The notes under the pieces: model-generated
Databases searched by the model: none
What the model saw: only the letters and a program-made list of their open reading frames with translations
What the model was told of the DNA's origin: nothing
Translations under genes and position numbers: made by a program
Shown here: positions 25,988 to 32,851 of the stretch, piece after piece
Numbering within the stretch: position 1 is the first letter of the stretch
How the letters are laid out: each line of letters begins with the position of its first letter
Assembly (NCBI GenBank): GCA_964630705.1
Contig: CAZVZH010000012.1
Coordinates: forward strand, 1 to 43,009
Length of the DNA: 43,009 bases
Direction of reading: 5' to 3'
Source: M3007 sp964630705
GTDB lineage: Bacteria; Bacteroidota; Bacteroidia; Chitinophagales; Saprospiraceae

Positions 25988-26995
25988 ATGGATTTTTCCC
26001 GTTTGCCAAAAATTGAACTGCACCTGCACCTTGACTGCTCGATCAGTTTTGAAGCGGCCCGGGAAATGGACGCTTCCATCAGCCGGGCGGAATTCCGCGA
26101 CCGGCTCGTAGCGCCGCCGAAATGTGCTGGTTTGACCGACTACCTGACCCGCGCCGTCGAGGCCATCCGGATGCTGCAAACCAGCCGCGCTTTACGCATC
26201 GCCACGCTCGATCTGTTTCGACAACTCGCTGACGACCACGTAATCTACGCCGAGATACGCTTTGCCCCCCTGGAACATTTGACCGGAGGGCTGTCGGCCG
26301 AAGCGGTGGTCCAAACCGTTTTGGAAGCCGTGGAAGAAGGGAGCTGGCAAACCGGAATTTCTGCCGGCCTGATTTTATGCGACCTGCGCCATTACACGCC
26401 CGAACAAAGTATGGCATTGGCCCGCCTGGCCACGAAATTCAATGGAACAGCAGTGGTTGGAATCGATCTCGCCTCCGACGAGGCCTGCCCGATCGAAAAC
26501 CACCTGCCGGCATTCCAATGGGCGCGCCGGCACGGCCTGGCCTGTACAGCGCATGCCGGGGAAGCGCGGGGGGCGGAGAGTGTGTGGGAAACCCTCCGGC
26601 TATTGGCGCCGCAACGAATCGGCCACGGCGTGCGCAGCGCGGAGGATACAACATTGATCTGCCATTTGCTCGAGCAGGACCTGCATCTGGAAATATGCCC
26701 AACCAGCAATATTCAAACCGATGTTTATGCCCGGTACGCCGATCATCCGGTGGATAGTCTGTTCCGGGGAGGGCTGTCTGTAAGTATCAATACCGATGCG
26801 CGGACGATTTCGCAAATTAATCTCAATCAGGAATACCAAAAGTTGCACGAGCACTTCGATTGGCCAGCCGACCATTTTTTAAAATGCAACCTCGAGGCCG
26901 TCCGGCATGCTTTCGCGCCGGATGAACGTAAAGAACAGCTGCGCGCACGGTTGTTAAAAGCTTATGGCCAAACGATACAAGGAAGCGCTTTTTAA
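25988..26995 (+). CDS. add: adenosine deaminase family protein
   Basis: 335 residues, a TIM-barrel amidohydrolase that converts adenosine to inosine in purine salvage. Metal and catalytic motifs: HLHLD near residue 12, YAEIRFAP, CTAHAGEARGAESVW (His and catalytic Glu in HAGEA), QRIGHGV, ICPTSNIQT and INTDARTIS. The Asp of NTD is kept, but the following position, Asp in E. coli Add (NTDD), is Ala here, and HLDG is HLDC. Both variants fall in less constrained positions, so activity is probably retained, though a related substrate such as another aminopurine nucleoside cannot be excluded. Confidence 0.9.
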   Translation: MDFSRLPKIELHLHLDCSISFEAAREMDASISRAEFRDRLVAPPKCAGLTDYLTRAVEAIRMLQTSRALRIATLDLFRQLADDHVIYAEIRFAPLEHLTGGLSAEAVVQTVLEAVEEGSWQTGISAGLILCDLRHYTPEQSMALARLATKFNGTAVVGIDLASDEACPIENHLPAFQWARRHGLACTAHAGEARGAESVWETLRLLAPQRIGHGVRSAEDTTLICHLLEQDLHLEICPTSNIQTDVYARYADHPVDSLFRGGLSVSINTDARTISQINLNQEYQKLHEHFDWPADHFLKCNLEAVRHAFAPDERKEQLRARLLKAYGQTIQGSAF

Positions 26996-27003
26996 TACCT
27001 TTG
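26996..27003 (+). promoter_or_regulatory. -7 box (TACCTTTG) for the zinc-ribbon lipoprotein
   Basis: TACCTTTG begins directly after the add stop codon and lies 37 nt before the lipoprotein ATG. No clear -33 TTG. Confidence 0.4.
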
Positions 27004-27040
27004 CATACATATTTTAACCACACACCATCACGGCAACAAC

Positions 27041-27598
27041 ATGAAATTCAAGATTTTACTTCCCGTTATCCTTTTCTTCGGACTGCTGGCCCTCGCGGCC
27101 TGCGGCAGCGATTCCGCTGCTTCCGCGACTTCTGAAAGCGGCGCCAACACAGAGTCGGCGGCCCAACCGGCTGATCCATCTGCTGCAGGTCCGGGCGGAC
27201 TGAACGCCGCCCCCGCTCCCGATGCAGCCGCAGCCCCGGCCGCTCCTTCTGCCGCCCCGGCGCCGGCCACCACGCCGCCCGCTGGCGTCAAACACTACAC
27301 CTGCCCGAAAAATTGCAAAGGCAGCGGTGGCGACGCTGCCGGAACCTGTCCGGTTTGCGGTACCGCTTATGTACACAACGCCGCTTTCCACGGCCAACCG
27401 GGCAACACGCCCAATGCAGCAACGCCCGGCGCTACGGCAACGCCGGTGACGCCGCCGGCTGAATCGCCTGCGAAAAATGCAGCCGGGGTATTTCACTACA
27501 CCTGCCCGAAAGGCTGCAAGGGCGGCGCCGGCGCAGCGGGCAAATGCGCTTCTTGCGGCGGCGACCTCGCCCACAACTCGGCCTACCACAACAACTAA
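27041..27598 (+). CDS. lipoprotein with two zinc-ribbon-like repeats
   Basis: 185 residues. The lipoprotein signal is LLALAACGSD (lipidated Cys ~21). A ~60-residue Ala/Pro/Ser-rich linker follows, then two copies of a ~30-residue Cys-rich module: HYTCPKNCKG...CPVCGTAYVHNAAFH (~86-118) and HYTCPKGCKG...CASCGGDLAHNSAYH (~150-183), joined by a second Ala/Pro linker. Each copy has C-x3-C and C-x2-C pairs plus flanking His, resembling the short heavy-metal-binding domain found in metal efflux proteins. I infer outer-envelope metal binding; the metal and partner are unknown. The stop overlaps the convergent glycosyltransferase stop by 4 nt. Confidence 0.8.
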   Translation: MKFKILLPVILFFGLLALAACGSDSAASATSESGANTESAAQPADPSAAGPGGLNAAPAPDAAAAPAAPSAAPAPATTPPAGVKHYTCPKNCKGSGGDAAGTCPVCGTAYVHNAAFHGQPGNTPNAATPGATATPVTPPAESPAKNAAGVFHYTCPKGCKGGAGAAGKCASCGGDLAHNSAYHNN

Positions 27599-29193
27599 TC
27601 AGGAGAGAAAACCAGGAAATACGCCGTCGAATCCACCGGGGTTTTATCCGAAACCCAGGAGCGCACGAGTTCCATTTCGGGGTCGGACTGAATTTTTTTC
27701 CACTGCGATTTTTCTACCAATAAATGGGGGCGGGTCTGCTGTCTGGTTTGATCGACCAGCAGCCGACCCGCCCCCATTTCTCTTTTGACCACCCAATCGA
27801 GCGGCAAAGGCGAAGGCGTATCGGTGATGAAATTGGCCAGCGGAAAGGCCGGAAGTGTTTTAAAACCCGGTCCGTAGCGCTGGCTCAGGTTCTGTAAATC
27901 CTGGTACAAAGCGGCCCGGTCCGGCGTCGAGTAAATACCGCTGAGTTTTGGAAAAATGGCTCCGAGCGATACCGTCATTTCCGGGCGCCGGCCATCCCGG
28001 TAAACATAGGTATAGCCCCAGCGGAACAACAACAGCGCGCATGCCAGGGCCAACAGGGCAAACCGTAGCCGGCCGAGCGATAACGTTTTGGTGTGCCGGT
28101 CCGACATTTCAAGCAAAACGAATACCCAGGGCAGGGCAAACAAAATGGGTAGATTGTAGCCCCAGCTGACCGACGCGCTCCAACTCAGCGCGAGCAAAGC
28201 GGCAAAAGCCAGGCTTTTTTTGAGGGGCCAATTTTTTTGGTAAAACGACCACAACGCATAGCCGGCCGCCAGCCCAAACAACAGCCGGGTCTGGGTGAAA
28301 GGCGCCGTGAATTCCTGCCGGATCCCGATCGCCAAGGCGTAACTGCCGGCCAGAAAAAGCAAAAACAAATACCAGAAAATGGGAGCCCTGCGACCGCTCA
28401 ACCAAAACGACCTGGCCAGCAGCGCCACAGCAGGAAGGGTAACGGCCGGTTCGAGTCGAAAATAATCCAACACGCCATGCTCGAAGGCCTGGCCGCCCGA
28501 ACTGGCAGAGCGGGTGAGTTGTAGAAAAGCGCCAAGCGCATTTTGAGCATAGAGCCCGGTAGCAAATAGTCCCAGCGAAACTACCGCACCTGCTAGCGCC
28601 CAGCGTCGATGCCGGGGCAGCCTGTTTTTTTCAAAAAAAACCAACGCCAGCCACAGCGGCAACATCGGGTAAAACGACTGTTTACACAAAAGCATAGCTG
28701 CCACAGCCGTTCCCGACCCGAATGCGGCCCCCGCTCCCCTGCCCCGAAACCACAGCCACAGCCCCAGGCTTCCAAACAACAGGCCGTCGACGGTGTGCCA
28801 GGCCGCCGCCGGATAACAATGCGCCGACATCACGAAAGCCCATACCGCCAGCCGCCATTGTTGGGCCCCGGTCGACAAAACAGCGGCGCCCAGCCAGGCG
28901 TACGCGGCCACTTTCCAGTAGAATAGCCAGCGCTCCCCCAGCACCGCCCAGTTTTCAGGCAATAAGTACAACTCCACGGCGCGCAACCATACCGGCAACG
29001 GCGGCCGCACATACACCACATCGGTGTACAGGTTTTTGCCTGAAAGCAACTGCCAAGCCAGGCCTGTGATGAACCCGCCATCGGTTTCGTTGATCCCGAA
29101 AGGCGCATAGCACCAGCAGTAGCCCAAGGGCAAGGCGAAAAACAAGATTTTCCAGACGGTCTGGTCAGTCAAGGACGCGCGCATACAAGACAT
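27595..29193 (-). CDS. GT-C type membrane glycosyltransferase (GT39/ArnT-like)
   Basis: 532 residues from the ATG at 29193 (an in-frame TTG at 29199 would add two). About ten or more membrane helices. Just after the first helix is GINETDGGFITGLAWQLLSGKN, trimmed to NETDGGF: an acidic loop at the position of the GT-C catalytic Asp. RPPLPVWLRA follows, a common GT39-like feature. GT-C enzymes take polyprenyl-phosphate-linked sugars on the outer face of the inner membrane. It sits 10 nt after a DprE1-like oxidase gene, which suggests a polyprenyl-phospho-sugar donor. The C-terminal soluble tail contains the palindromic stretch at 27722-27779. Confidence 0.75.
   Translation of the reverse strand: MSCMRASLTDQTVWKILFFALPLGYCWCYAPFGINETDGGFITGLAWQLLSGKNLYTDVVYVRPPLPVWLRAVELYLLPENWAVLGERWLFYWKVAAYAWLGAAVLSTGAQQWRLAVWAFVMSAHCYPAAAWHTVDGLLFGSLGLWLWFRGRGAGAAFGSGTAVAAMLLCKQSFYPMLPLWLALVFFEKNRLPRHRRWALAGAVVSLGLFATGLYAQNALGAFLQLTRSASSGGQAFEHGVLDYFRLEPAVTLPAVALLARSFWLSGRRAPIFWYLFLLFLAGSYALAIGIRQEFTAPFTQTRLLFGLAAGYALWSFYQKNWPLKKSLAFAALLALSWSASVSWGYNLPILFALPWVFVLLEMSDRHTKTLSLGRLRFALLALACALLLFRWGYTYVYRDGRRPEMTVSLGAIFPKLSGIYSTPDRAALYQDLQNLSQRYGPGFKTLPAFPLANFITDTPSPLPLDWVVKREMGAGRLLVDQTRQQTRPHLLVEKSQWKKIQSDPEMELVRSWVSDKTPVDSTAYFLVFSPD
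27722..27779. repeat. long near-perfect hairpin inside the glycosyltransferase coding region
   Basis: AAATGGGGGCGGGTC (27722-27736) and its perfect inverse GACCCGCCCCCATTT (27765-27779) give 15 bp. After one mismatch four more pairs follow (27738-27741 with 27760-27763), then a one-base bulge and five pairs (27743-27747 with 27755-27759) around a 7-nt loop. The total is about 24 pairs in 58 nt. On the minus strand it encodes the in-frame residues MGAGRLLVDQTRQQTRPHL. No U-tract directly follows on either strand. Confidence 0.8.
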
Positions 29194-29203
29194 GTACAAG
29201 GAC

Positions 29204-30499
29204 TCAGGTGTTCAGAATGCGACCTTTTAACAGGGAGTAAAATTTTTCGTAGCCGAAGGTCGCCGGGTCAACCCGACCCATGCGGCCGGCAGAGCAGGCG
29301 TCTTTGGCCAGGTAAATTTTTCCCTCATACTGCCAGACAATTTCGTCGAGCCGGCGCACCAAAGCAAAAACGGTGTCGGTTCTTGGAAAATCCAAAGCCA
29401 GGGAGTAGCCCCGTTCCGGAAAACTGTGGACGGCCTCCGGCGGCCGGTCGCCATGCCGTTTGATCACCGATAAGAAAGGCAGGTCCTTGCTTTTTTGGAT
29501 GGTCTGTAAAATTTCGCGGATGCCGGCAAAAGCGAAGGCTTCGGGCAGGCAAAACTGGTATTGAATAAATCCCCGCCGGCCGTACAAACGGTTCCAGTTC
29601 CGGATGCGGTCCAGCGGATAGAAATAACGGTCGAGGTCGACCAGCTGCTCGCCGGTTTTGGCCCTGGAAAACAACAGGTGGTTGTGCAAGCGGATGCTCC
29701 AGCGGTTCAGCAAGCCGGAAGGGGCAAAAAACGGCACGTTTCGCGTGTTGCGATGGGGGTAATTCAAGCCGCCGTCTGAGGCTTCGGCATGGTCAGCGAA
29801 ATAGACTACGCCGCGACCCAAATTCTTGCCGGAGGCTAGTCCGTCGATCCAGCCTGCGGCGTAGGCGCAGGATTTGTTGGCTTCGAAGGCTTGAAAAACA
29901 CCTTCGAGCGCCGCTGCGCGAACAGCGGTCTGGCGCATAAAAATACTCGGCAGGCGCAGGAGTTGAAACCGGGCGGAGAGAATGATTCCGGTCCAGCCCA
30001 TGCCGCCGCAGGTTTGCCAAAACAGTTCCGGATGCTGTGTTTTGGAACAGCTCAGCACCGTCCCATCGGCGCGCATCAGTTCGAATGCTTCCAGCCAGTT
30101 GGAAAAGCAGCCTTTCGCCGGGTGGTTTTTGCCGTGCACATCGCAGGCGATGGCGCCCCCGACCGTGATGTTTTTTATGCCTGGCGTTACCTGGAAAAAC
30201 CAACCGGCAGGCACAATGGTATCGAGCAGATCGACCAAGAGCACGCCGGCTTCGCAATGGATGCGCCCGGTTTTCGCATCAAAATCCAGGAGCCGGTTCA
30301 GGCGGAGGGTAGACATAATATTCGGGCTGAGCGCGGCATCGCCATAGCACTTGCCATTGCCCCGGGCAATGAGCCGGTCGAGGGCAGGGCATGCTGCCAA
30401 CAAGGCCTCCCTGTTTTCGGGGCAGTATACCTCAGCGTTGCATTGGGGGAAATTCCCCCAGTTCTTTACCGTGCCGGAGTATTTATCGATCATGTTCAT
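29204..30499 (-). CDS. FAD-linked oxidase, DprE1-like (decaprenylphosphoryl-ribose 2'-oxidase family)
   Basis: 431 residues. The FAD-binding PCMH domain shows ARGNGKCYGDAAL and the strongly DprE1-like VTPGIKNITVGGAIACDVHGKNH, followed by GGMGWTGIIL. The C-terminal ALO-type domain retains IYLAKDAC, whose Lys matches the catalytic Lys in the YxxKD motif of DprE1. The segment after it is shorter than in mycobacterial DprE1. DprE1 oxidises the 2'-OH of polyprenyl-phospho-ribose, and DprE2 then reduces it to the arabinose form; no DprE2-like reductase is in the window. The start overlaps the DUF4340-like gene by 17 nt. The exact substrate is inferred only. Confidence 0.82.
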   Translation of the reverse strand: MNMIDKYSGTVKNWGNFPQCNAEVYCPENREALLAACPALDRLIARGNGKCYGDAALSPNIMSTLRLNRLLDFDAKTGRIHCEAGVLLVDLLDTIVPAGWFFQVTPGIKNITVGGAIACDVHGKNHPAKGCFSNWLEAFELMRADGTVLSCSKTQHPELFWQTCGGMGWTGIILSARFQLLRLPSIFMRQTAVRAAALEGVFQAFEANKSCAYAAGWIDGLASGKNLGRGVVYFADHAEASDGGLNYPHRNTRNVPFFAPSGLLNRWSIRLHNHLLFSRAKTGEQLVDLDRYFYPLDRIRNWNRLYGRRGFIQYQFCLPEAFAFAGIREILQTIQKSKDLPFLSVIKRHGDRPPEAVHSFPERGYSLALDFPRTDTVFALVRRLDEIVWQYEGKIYLAKDACSAGRMGRVDPATFGYEKFYSLLKGRILNT

Positions 30500-31493
30500 C
30501 GCGTTGGAGCGGCTGAGCAGCCGGGGTGAAAGCCGGGAGTAGTCCGGAGCATATCCGACGGGCCAGCAGCGTATCGTTCAAGGCAAAATAGTTGAGCGGG
30601 TTCAGAGAAGAATGGAAAACGTAGGCCGCCGTGAGCTGCTGCCTGGAGGCTGGATTGGGCCGATAATCCTCTGGCAATTCCGGCGGTTTTTGGTAAAAAA
30701 AACGGAGCGAAAAGCCCGCGCCGCTTCCCAGTGTAAAATGAAGGGTGGTATGCAGGGTTTCGTCGGCCCTGGTTTCGTCGAAACTGTCGGAAAACTCAGC
30801 GGGCAATTGTCGGAGCAATTGGAGCCAGGCCCGCACCGTTTCCATTGCCATCGGGCCTGTGCCGTTGGGGCTAAGCCAGATGTCTGTGGAGTCGTTCCGG
30901 GCCCAAAAAACCGGAGGGCGCCCGGGGCGTAGAATGCTGATTTTGCGCAGTTCCTTCAGGTTTTGCGGCAAAATCTCCTTAGAGCGAAAATCGCTTAATT
31001 CCAGCGCAAATCCGGTCCGAAGCGCGCCTTTTACCGTAAAAGTGCTTTTGTTTTCCGGTATGCGCACGTAGGTCCGGACAGAACCAGAATCCGCATATTC
31101 CGCGCCAAGGATCAGCGTTTCGGGCAGTTTTCCGGCTTGCGATATTTGAAGTTTTATAGCCTCGGCGGGCGCAAATCCGAGCTGCTCCGGAACCGCCCCG
31201 GGCTTCACCGTACAAGAATTCAGGGCGGAGAGCAGCTGCAGGAGCATTTGAACTTGCGCCCCGCGGGCGAGCGCGCTACGGCCGTCCTGGGTGGCCGTCC
31301 AATGCAACGGTGTGCGCTGAAGCAGCAAATCAGCGGCTGTGGCCCGGCTGATAATGATTTTGGAAACCGCCAACGTATCAATAGTTGCCAACGGCCGTCT
31401 GATCTCCTGCCGGTATTGAAACGGCAAAAGCCGGCTGATCAGGCCAAGCGCCAATACGCACAAAAACAGGTATACCAGGTGTTTATTTTTCAT
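30483..31493 (-). CDS. DUF4340-like membrane-anchored protein
   Basis: 336 residues from the ATG at 31493. One N-terminal hydrophobic segment (HLVYLFLCVLALGLISRLL) is followed by an extracytoplasmic region with the DUF4340 pattern: TIDTLAVSKIIIS, a ~60-residue spacer with WTATQDGRSALARG, LQISQAGKLPETLILGAEYADSGSVRTYVRI trimmed to LILGAEY and TYVRIPE, and DFRSKEILP. DUF4340 proteins often accompany gliding/ABC-type loci but have no proven activity. First gene of the operon with the DprE1-like oxidase and the glycosyltransferase; a role in the same envelope glycan pathway is an inference. Confidence 0.65.
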   Translation of the reverse strand: MKNKHLVYLFLCVLALGLISRLLPFQYRQEIRRPLATIDTLAVSKIIISRATAADLLLQRTPLHWTATQDGRSALARGAQVQMLLQLLSALNSCTVKPGAVPEQLGFAPAEAIKLQISQAGKLPETLILGAEYADSGSVRTYVRIPENKSTFTVKGALRTGFALELSDFRSKEILPQNLKELRKISILRPGRPPVFWARNDSTDIWLSPNGTGPMAMETVRAWLQLLRQLPAEFSDSFDETRADETLHTTLHFTLGSGAGFSLRFFYQKPPELPEDYRPNPASRQQLTAAYVFHSSLNPLNYFALNDTLLARRICSGLLPAFTPAAQPLQRDEHDR

Positions 31494-31519
31494 GATTGGG
31501 GGCGGCACTAGTTTCCGGC

Positions 31520-31527
31520 CAAAGGTA
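31520..31527 (-). promoter_or_regulatory. -7 box (TACCTTTG) for the DUF4340/DprE1-like/GT-C operon
   Basis: Minus-strand TACCTTTG 26 nt upstream of the ATG at 31493. A TTG (31544-31542) lies 14 nt further upstream, shorter than the usual spacer. It is back-to-back with a plus-strand box at 31561. Confidence 0.45.
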
Positions 31528-31560
31528 CGGCCCGGGATGGGCAATTTTTAAAAGTTGCTT

Positions 31561-31568
31561 TACCTTTG
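31561..31568 (+). promoter_or_regulatory. -7 box (TACCTTTG) for the DUF1761 gene
   Basis: Plus-strand TACCTTTG 38 nt before the ATG at 31607; identical in sequence to the divergent minus-strand box at 31520-31527. Confidence 0.45.
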
Positions 31569-31606
31569 AATCTGCACTGTTTGTTCGCCTTTAAAACATT
31601 TCACGA

Positions 31607-32107
31607 ATGGAATTTAACTGGATTGCCTTGTTCGGCGCCGCTCTGATCCCCCTTGCTGTCGGTTTTGTCTGGTACAATGAAAAGGTATTTGGAAAAGCCT
31701 GGATGCGCGCCAGCGGTCTGACGCCTGAGACGCTGAAAGGCGGGAACATGGGCTTGATTTTCGGACTCGCCTTTTTGTTCGCGCTCCTGCTCTCCGTCAT
31801 GCTAAGTACAATCACTATTCACCAACTCCATCTGGGGTCGATCTTACTGGATGAGCCCGGCATCAACGACCCGAATTCGGAAATCGGTCGCTTTGTCAGC
31901 GATTTCATGGCCAAGTACGGCCGGAATTTCAGGACCTTCCAGCACGGCGCTTTTCATGGCATTTTGGCCGCGTTTTTTTTCGTACTGCCGGTCTTGGGCA
32001 CCAATGCCTTGTTTGAGCGCAAGGGATTTAAGTACATCGCCGTAAACATGGGCTACTGGCTGATTACCCTGGCTTTGATGGGCGGCATGATTTGTGCAAA
32101 CCTGTAA
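31607..32107 (+). CDS. DUF1761 family membrane protein
   Basis: 166 residues with four predicted membrane helices: WIALFGAALIPLAVGFVWY, GLIFGLAFLFALLLSVML, FHGILAAFFFVLPVLGTNAL and YIAVNMGYWLITLALMGGM (each cut to its core). The helix 1 end VGFVWYNEKVFGKAWM matches the W-Y-x-x-x-x-F/L-x-x-x-W pattern of DUF1761. It is an inner-membrane protein of unknown function. A cytidylate-kinase-like gene follows with its own promoter-like box. Confidence 0.75.
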   Translation: MEFNWIALFGAALIPLAVGFVWYNEKVFGKAWMRASGLTPETLKGGNMGLIFGLAFLFALLLSVMLSTITIHQLHLGSILLDEPGINDPNSEIGRFVSDFMAKYGRNFRTFQHGAFHGILAAFFFVLPVLGTNALFERKGFKYIAVNMGYWLITLALMGGMICANL

Positions 32108-32124
32108 TTTCCTGGAATCTTGCC

Positions 32125-32132
32125 TACCTTTG
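32125..32132 (+). promoter_or_regulatory. -7 box (TACCTTTG) that decides the kinase start
   Basis: TACCTTTG lies between the DUF1761 stop and the kinase ATG at 32162. It falls inside a longer in-frame reading from 32120, so a transcript made here would exclude that longer start. Confidence 0.45.
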
Positions 32133-32161
32133 CCGCCCGTTTCACAGAGCAGGCGCGCAAT

Positions 32162-32746
32162 ATGAATTTTCCTCCTGGCATAAAAATTACGATCACTGGC
32201 GACCTCGGCAGTGGAAAAAGCGCAGTTTCCAGAATGCTGAGCGAGCGCACAGGCTTTCAGTACATTTCCACCGGCCAAATCCAGCGCAAACTGGCCCAGG
32301 AAATGGGGGTCGACACGCTGGAAATGAACCGTTTGGCCGACACCGACCCCGATATCGATAAAAAAATCGACGGCATTTTCATTGCCCTAAAAGACGATCC
32401 GGGCCAGTACGTGGTAGACAGCCGCATGGCTTGGTTTTTTTTACCCCAATCGTTTAAGGTGTATCTAAAAGCCGACACCGCCGTGGCGGCTGACCGAATT
32501 CTGCACGACCCGAACCGCAACAGCGAAGCCTATGCCGACCGCGAAGAAGCCAGGCAGAAAATCCTGGCGCGCAAGGCCAGTGAAAACGCCCGATTTTTGG
32601 CCAAATACGGAGCGGACTGTTCCGATAGGGCCAATTTCGATTTGGTGGTGGATACCACCGAACGCCGGCCGGAAGATGTTTTCGCGCTGATCATCAAGGG
32701 GCTGGAAAGCCGGCTCAGCGGCGCCGATTTCCCCCGGGAGATTTAG
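32162..32746 (+). CDS. cytidylate kinase-like (archaeal type, AAA/P-loop) nucleotide kinase
   Basis: 194 residues from the ATG at 32162. The P-loop is TGDLGSGKSAVSRML near residues 10-24; FQYISTGQIQRKLAQEMG matches the S-T-G-x-x-x-R segment of the NMP-kinase fold; the LID region has RKASENARFLAKYGADCSDRANFDLVVDTT, trimmed to YGADCSD and FDLVVDTT. This is the short archaeal-type cytidylate kinase pattern (PF13189-like) rather than the ~225-residue bacterial Cmk. A housekeeping CMP kinase may exist elsewhere; the substrate is unproven. The TAG stop lies inside the hairpin 32740-32800. Confidence 0.75.
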   Translation: MNFPPGIKITITGDLGSGKSAVSRMLSERTGFQYISTGQIQRKLAQEMGVDTLEMNRLADTDPDIDKKIDGIFIALKDDPGQYVVDSRMAWFFLPQSFKVYLKADTAVAADRILHDPNRNSEAYADREEARQKILARKASENARFLAKYGADCSDRANFDLVVDTTERRPEDVFALIIKGLESRLSGADFPREI

Positions 32747-32800
32747 AGCAGGTTGGGGAATTTTTTCCTCCAGCAGAAATTTACCAACCTGCTCTAAATC
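32740..32800. repeat. long near-perfect hairpin across the kinase stop codon
   Basis: GATTTAGAGCAGGTTGG (32740-32756) and its perfect inverse CCAACCTGCTCTAAATC (32784-32800) give 17 bp. After one mismatch eight more pairs (two G-U wobbles) form within the loop, 32758-32765 with 32775-32782. The total is ~25 pairs in 61 nt. The kinase TAG (32744-32746) is in the left arm. Neither side has a U-tract, so it is not a standard intrinsic terminator. It lies 52 nt before hscA. Confidence 0.85.
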
Positions 32801-32851
32801 CCACCCCGCCTTCCCGGATCAACTAATTCAACCCAGGTTTGTTAGGCTGCA

